DNA of 64,000 nucleotides. Source: JAYRSJ01 sp041920215 (GTDB taxonomy: Bacteria > Pseudomonadota > Gammaproteobacteria > Burkholderiales > Burkholderiaceae_C). Position numbers and translations under genes: made by a program. Where the stretch lies: assembly GCA_041920215.1 (NCBI GenBank), contig JAYRSJ010000004.1:194910-258909 (forward strand). The letters are read 5' to 3'. This document shows positions 62,011 to 64,000 of this stretch, one piece after another. The notes beneath the pieces were generated by a model that did no database searches, was not told the DNA's origin, and worked only from the letters and a program-made list of their open reading frames with translations. Each line of letters begins with the position of its first letter. Position 1 is the first letter of the stretch.

Positions 62011-62091
62011 GGGGCGGAGTCTAGGCAGGACGGCCGGATGCCCGGGCTGCCAGGCGGCGAACTGCGGAATGGGCGGTTGAATGGCGGCTAT

Positions 62092-62129
62092 GGCAGCCAT
62101 GGCTGCCTGAGCGGCCGGCGCCGCTCAGG
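62092..62129 (-). terminator. Overlapping palindromes after yafJ, possible terminator
   Basis: An 11-bp perfect stem with a CGGC loop (arms 62105-62115 and 62120-62130) covers the stop codon of the amidotransferase gene. A 16-base perfect palindrome GGCAGCCATGGCTGCC (62092-62107) overlaps its distal arm. No T-tract follows. It may end the upstream transcript, or the palindrome may be an operator for the kinase array. Confidence 0.45.
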
Positions 62130-62880
62130 CGCACAAGCTGCCGTCGACAAAGACCTTGAGCTCGCCGGGCTGGAAGGCCACCCAGGGCTCGTCGCGGGTC
62201 AGCGGCTCGGTGGCGATCACCGCGACCCGGTCGGCCGGGGTGGTGTGGGCGGAGAAGTCCACGCTGAGATCTTCGTCGGCCAGACGCGCCTCGCCGAAGG
62301 GGTGACGGCGCAGCAGATAGTGCAGCCGGGTCGAGCCATGGGCCCACAGGGCCTGGCCGTTGGACAGCAGCATATTGAAGGTGCCGTGACGGTTCAGCGG
62401 CGGCAGCAGCTCGGCCAGCGTACGACTCAGCTCCTCGACCGAGGGCACGCTGCAATGCGCCTTGGCCAGCTCCTGCATCAGCCAGCAGAAGGCGCGCTCG
62501 CTGTCGGTCTGGCCCACCGGGCGGAAGGCCGCATGCAGCCGGGGCTCGTAGTCCAGCAGATTGCCGTTGTGGGCGAACACCCAGTAGCGCCCCCATAGCT
62601 CACGCTGGAAGGGATGGGTATTCTCCAGCGCGACCTTCCCCTGGGTGGCCTTGCGGATATGGGCGATGACGTTGTCGCTCTTGACGGGATAGCGCTTGAC
62701 CAGCTCGGCCAGCGGCGAGACGCGCGCGCTGTGGTGGTCGACGAAATGGCGCAAGCCCCGGCCCTCGAAGAAGGCGATGCCGAAGCCGTCCTTGTGCTCG
62801 TCGGCGCGGCTGGCCAGGCCGGTGAAGCTGAACATCACATCGGTCGGCGTGTTGGCATTCATGCCCAGCAACTGACACAT
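62125..62880 (-). CDS. yafJ: Class II glutamine amidotransferase (YafJ family)
   Basis: This 251-residue protein is an N-terminal-nucleophile glutamine amidotransferase. Cys2 (MCQLLG) would be the catalytic nucleophile after removal of Met1. The glutamine-binding motifs IAHIRKAT and FAHNGNLL are present, together with the GFGIAFFEGRG segment of the YafJ/EgtC-like group. No synthase domain is attached, so the ammonia acceptor is unknown. It lies seven bases after the flavoprotein gene, in the same direction as the kinase array but 114 bases ahead of it. Confidence 0.9.
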   Translation of the reverse strand: MCQLLGMNANTPTDVMFSFTGLASRADEHKDGFGIAFFEGRGLRHFVDHHSARVSPLAELVKRYPVKSDNVIAHIRKATQGKVALENTHPFQRELWGRYWVFAHNGNLLDYEPRLHAAFRPVGQTDSERAFCWLMQELAKAHCSVPSVEELSRTLAELLPPLNRHGTFNMLLSNGQALWAHGSTRLHYLLRRHPFGEARLADEDLSVDFSAHTTPADRVAVIATEPLTRDEPWVAFQPGELKVFVDGSLCA

Positions 62881-62887
62881 CGCGGGG

Positions 62888-64000
62888 CTACTCGAAAAAC
62901 AGCCGGCTCAGGCCCTTAACGCTGACCAGATTGCCGGGGTTGCTGGTCTCGTTGAGCACGCCGCTCATGCGGCGCAGCAGGCGCTCGCTCTTCTGGGCGC
63001 GCCAGATCAGCAGATCGGCCAGCCAGGGATGGGCATTGACCCGGTTGGCGCGCTGGTAGAGCTCGTACTTGGGCTTGAGCGCGCGCAGGCCCTGCTCGTA
63101 CTGGGCGCGCACGGCCGCGTCGTCCTGCCGGTGCGCCAGCAGGGCCTCGGCCGCCAGCAGGCCGGTCTCCAGCGCCTTGCCTATGCCCTCGCCGGTGAAG
63201 GAGTAGGTGGAGCCGGCGGCCTCACCGGTGACCAGCAGACCCGGGCGGGTCCAGCGCGCGCCCTCCAGCGTGCAGCGCAGCGGCGCACCCTTGAGCTCGC
63301 CGACCAGCTCGCCCTCACGCATCAGCGCGGCGGCGGGCGGGTAATGGGCGCAGAAGGCATCAAACAGCGCACGCAGATTGACGTCCTTCTTGCCCCCCTT
63401 GCCGCCGACCGCATGGTGACTGTCGGCCACGCCCACACCGATATTGAAGCAGGCATCGGGGGCCGGAAAGATCCAGCCATAGCCGGGTCGCACCGCCCGG
63501 CTCCAGACCACGTCCATGGCCTTGATGCGGCCCACCATGGCCGGCGCGCGCACATAGCCGCGCAAGGCCACGCCGCTGGGCGTGTGGCGGGTGCACATGC
63601 CGGCGGCGATCAGGGCCTTGGGCACCGCGCCGGTGGCCAGCAGCAGCCAGTCGGCGCGCAGCTCATGCTCGGCATCACCCTGCTTCAACACCGCGCCGCA
63701 GACCCGGCCCGCCGCATCTTCCAGCGGGCGCTCGAAGCGGGCCTGGGCAAAACGGGCACCGGCCGCGCGCGCGGCCTGCAGCAGCAACTGGTCGAGCTCG
63801 CGGCGCGGCAGCACGGCCAGCTCGCCGGGCACATCGATGCGACCGCCGCGCGGGCCCACACAGCCCACATGGGCAACCGGCTGGGCCCGCGCCATCACCG
63901 CTGCCAGCAGACCCAGGCGCGCGAGCGCCTTGTGGGCATCGGGGATCAGGCCGTCGCCGCAGATCTTGTCGCGCCCGGGCGGCTGCTGGTCGACCAGCAG
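62888..64000 (-). CDS. Geranylgeranyl-reductase-family FAD-dependent oxidoreductase (partial)
   Basis: At least 371 residues are visible; the 5' end with the FAD-binding GxGxxG motif lies beyond the window. The first visible residues include the family motif DKICGDGLIPDA. The second FAD-contact region is in LLVTGEAAGSTYSFTGEGIGKALETG, near the middle of the visible part. This group reduces isoprenoid chains in archaea and phototrophs, while many bacterial members have unknown substrates. The gene is followed by yafJ after seven bases, so the two are probably cotranscribed. Confidence 0.88.
   Translation of the reverse strand: MLVDQQPPGRDKICGDGLIPDAHKALARLGLLAAVMARAQPVAHVGCVGPRGGRIDVPGELAVLPRRELDQLLLQAARAAGARFAQARFERPLEDAAGRVCGAVLKQGDAEHELRADWLLLATGAVPKALIAAGMCTRHTPSGVALRGYVRAPAMVGRIKAMDVVWSRAVRPGYGWIFPAPDACFNIGVGVADSHHAVGGKGGKKDVNLRALFDAFCAHYPPAAALMREGELVGELKGAPLRCTLEGARWTRPGLLVTGEAAGSTYSFTGEGIGKALETGLLAAEALLAHRQDDAAVRAQYEQGLRALKPKYELYQRANRVNAHPWLADLLIWRAQKSERLLRRMSGVLNETSNPGNLVSVKGLSRLFFE

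Overview
This is a gene-dense, GC-rich chromosomal segment. Gene content and order point to a betaproteobacterium of the order Burkholderiales, probably the Roseateles/Rubrivivax/Leptothrix branch. The evidence is the dapB-exbB-exbD-leuS-lptE-holA run, the thiL-pgpA-pncC operon, the ksgA-surA-lptD operon with a divergent amgK, a Burkholderia-type porin, and the density of signalling proteins. The genus is an inference. No rRNA, tRNA, CRISPR array, transposase or prophage was seen, and no gene-free stretch exceeds about 260 bases.

Layout. 1-5778: housekeeping run on the plus strand (end of dapB, proton-channel pair, leuS, lptE, holA). 5892-8964: a periplasmic type-1 copper protein followed by a membrane GGDEF/EAL enzyme. 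8966-14806 (minus): thiL-pgpA-pncC-ghrA and a TPR-GAF histidine kinase. 14870-16357 (minus): GFA protein, acetyltransferase and XRE regulator. 16465-19401 (plus): M16 peptidase, methyltransferase, tag. 19412-24602: a DctS/DctR-like two-component system divergent from malic enzyme maeB. 24603-25929: an island of visibly lower GC with a secreted guanyl-specific RNase, its barstar inhibitor and several palindromes. 25930-31655: ksgA-surA-lptD and divergent amgK. 31652-40196: regulators, glutathione transferase, a porin/GDSL-lipoprotein operon, a cytosine-deaminase relative, purB and an acetyltransferase. 40258-50012: pyrF, two very large hybrid histidine kinases facing each other, and an HD-GYP response regulator. 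50173-55466: a two-subunit molybdenum hydroxylase, an esterase homologue and an M14 carboxypeptidase. 55533-62010: one LytTR response regulator and FIVE consecutive LytS-type histidine kinases. 62125-64000: a YafJ-type glutamine amidotransferase and a truncated geranylgeranyl-reductase-family flavoprotein.

How it works together. Outer-membrane biogenesis is spread over several loci (lptE, lptD, surA, porin). The window is rich in signal transduction: ten histidine kinases, five response-regulator-type proteins and two c-di-GMP enzymes. The most unusual element is the tandem array of five paralogous four-helix LytS kinases, mostly joined by start/stop overlaps, next to a single LytTR regulator. 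It looks like a many-sensors-to-one-regulator input array formed by local duplication. Other oddities are a hybrid kinase whose C-terminal HPt domain lacks the phospho-accepting histidine, a YpfH-like esterase whose nucleophilic serine is glycine, and amgK without its usual neighbour murU.
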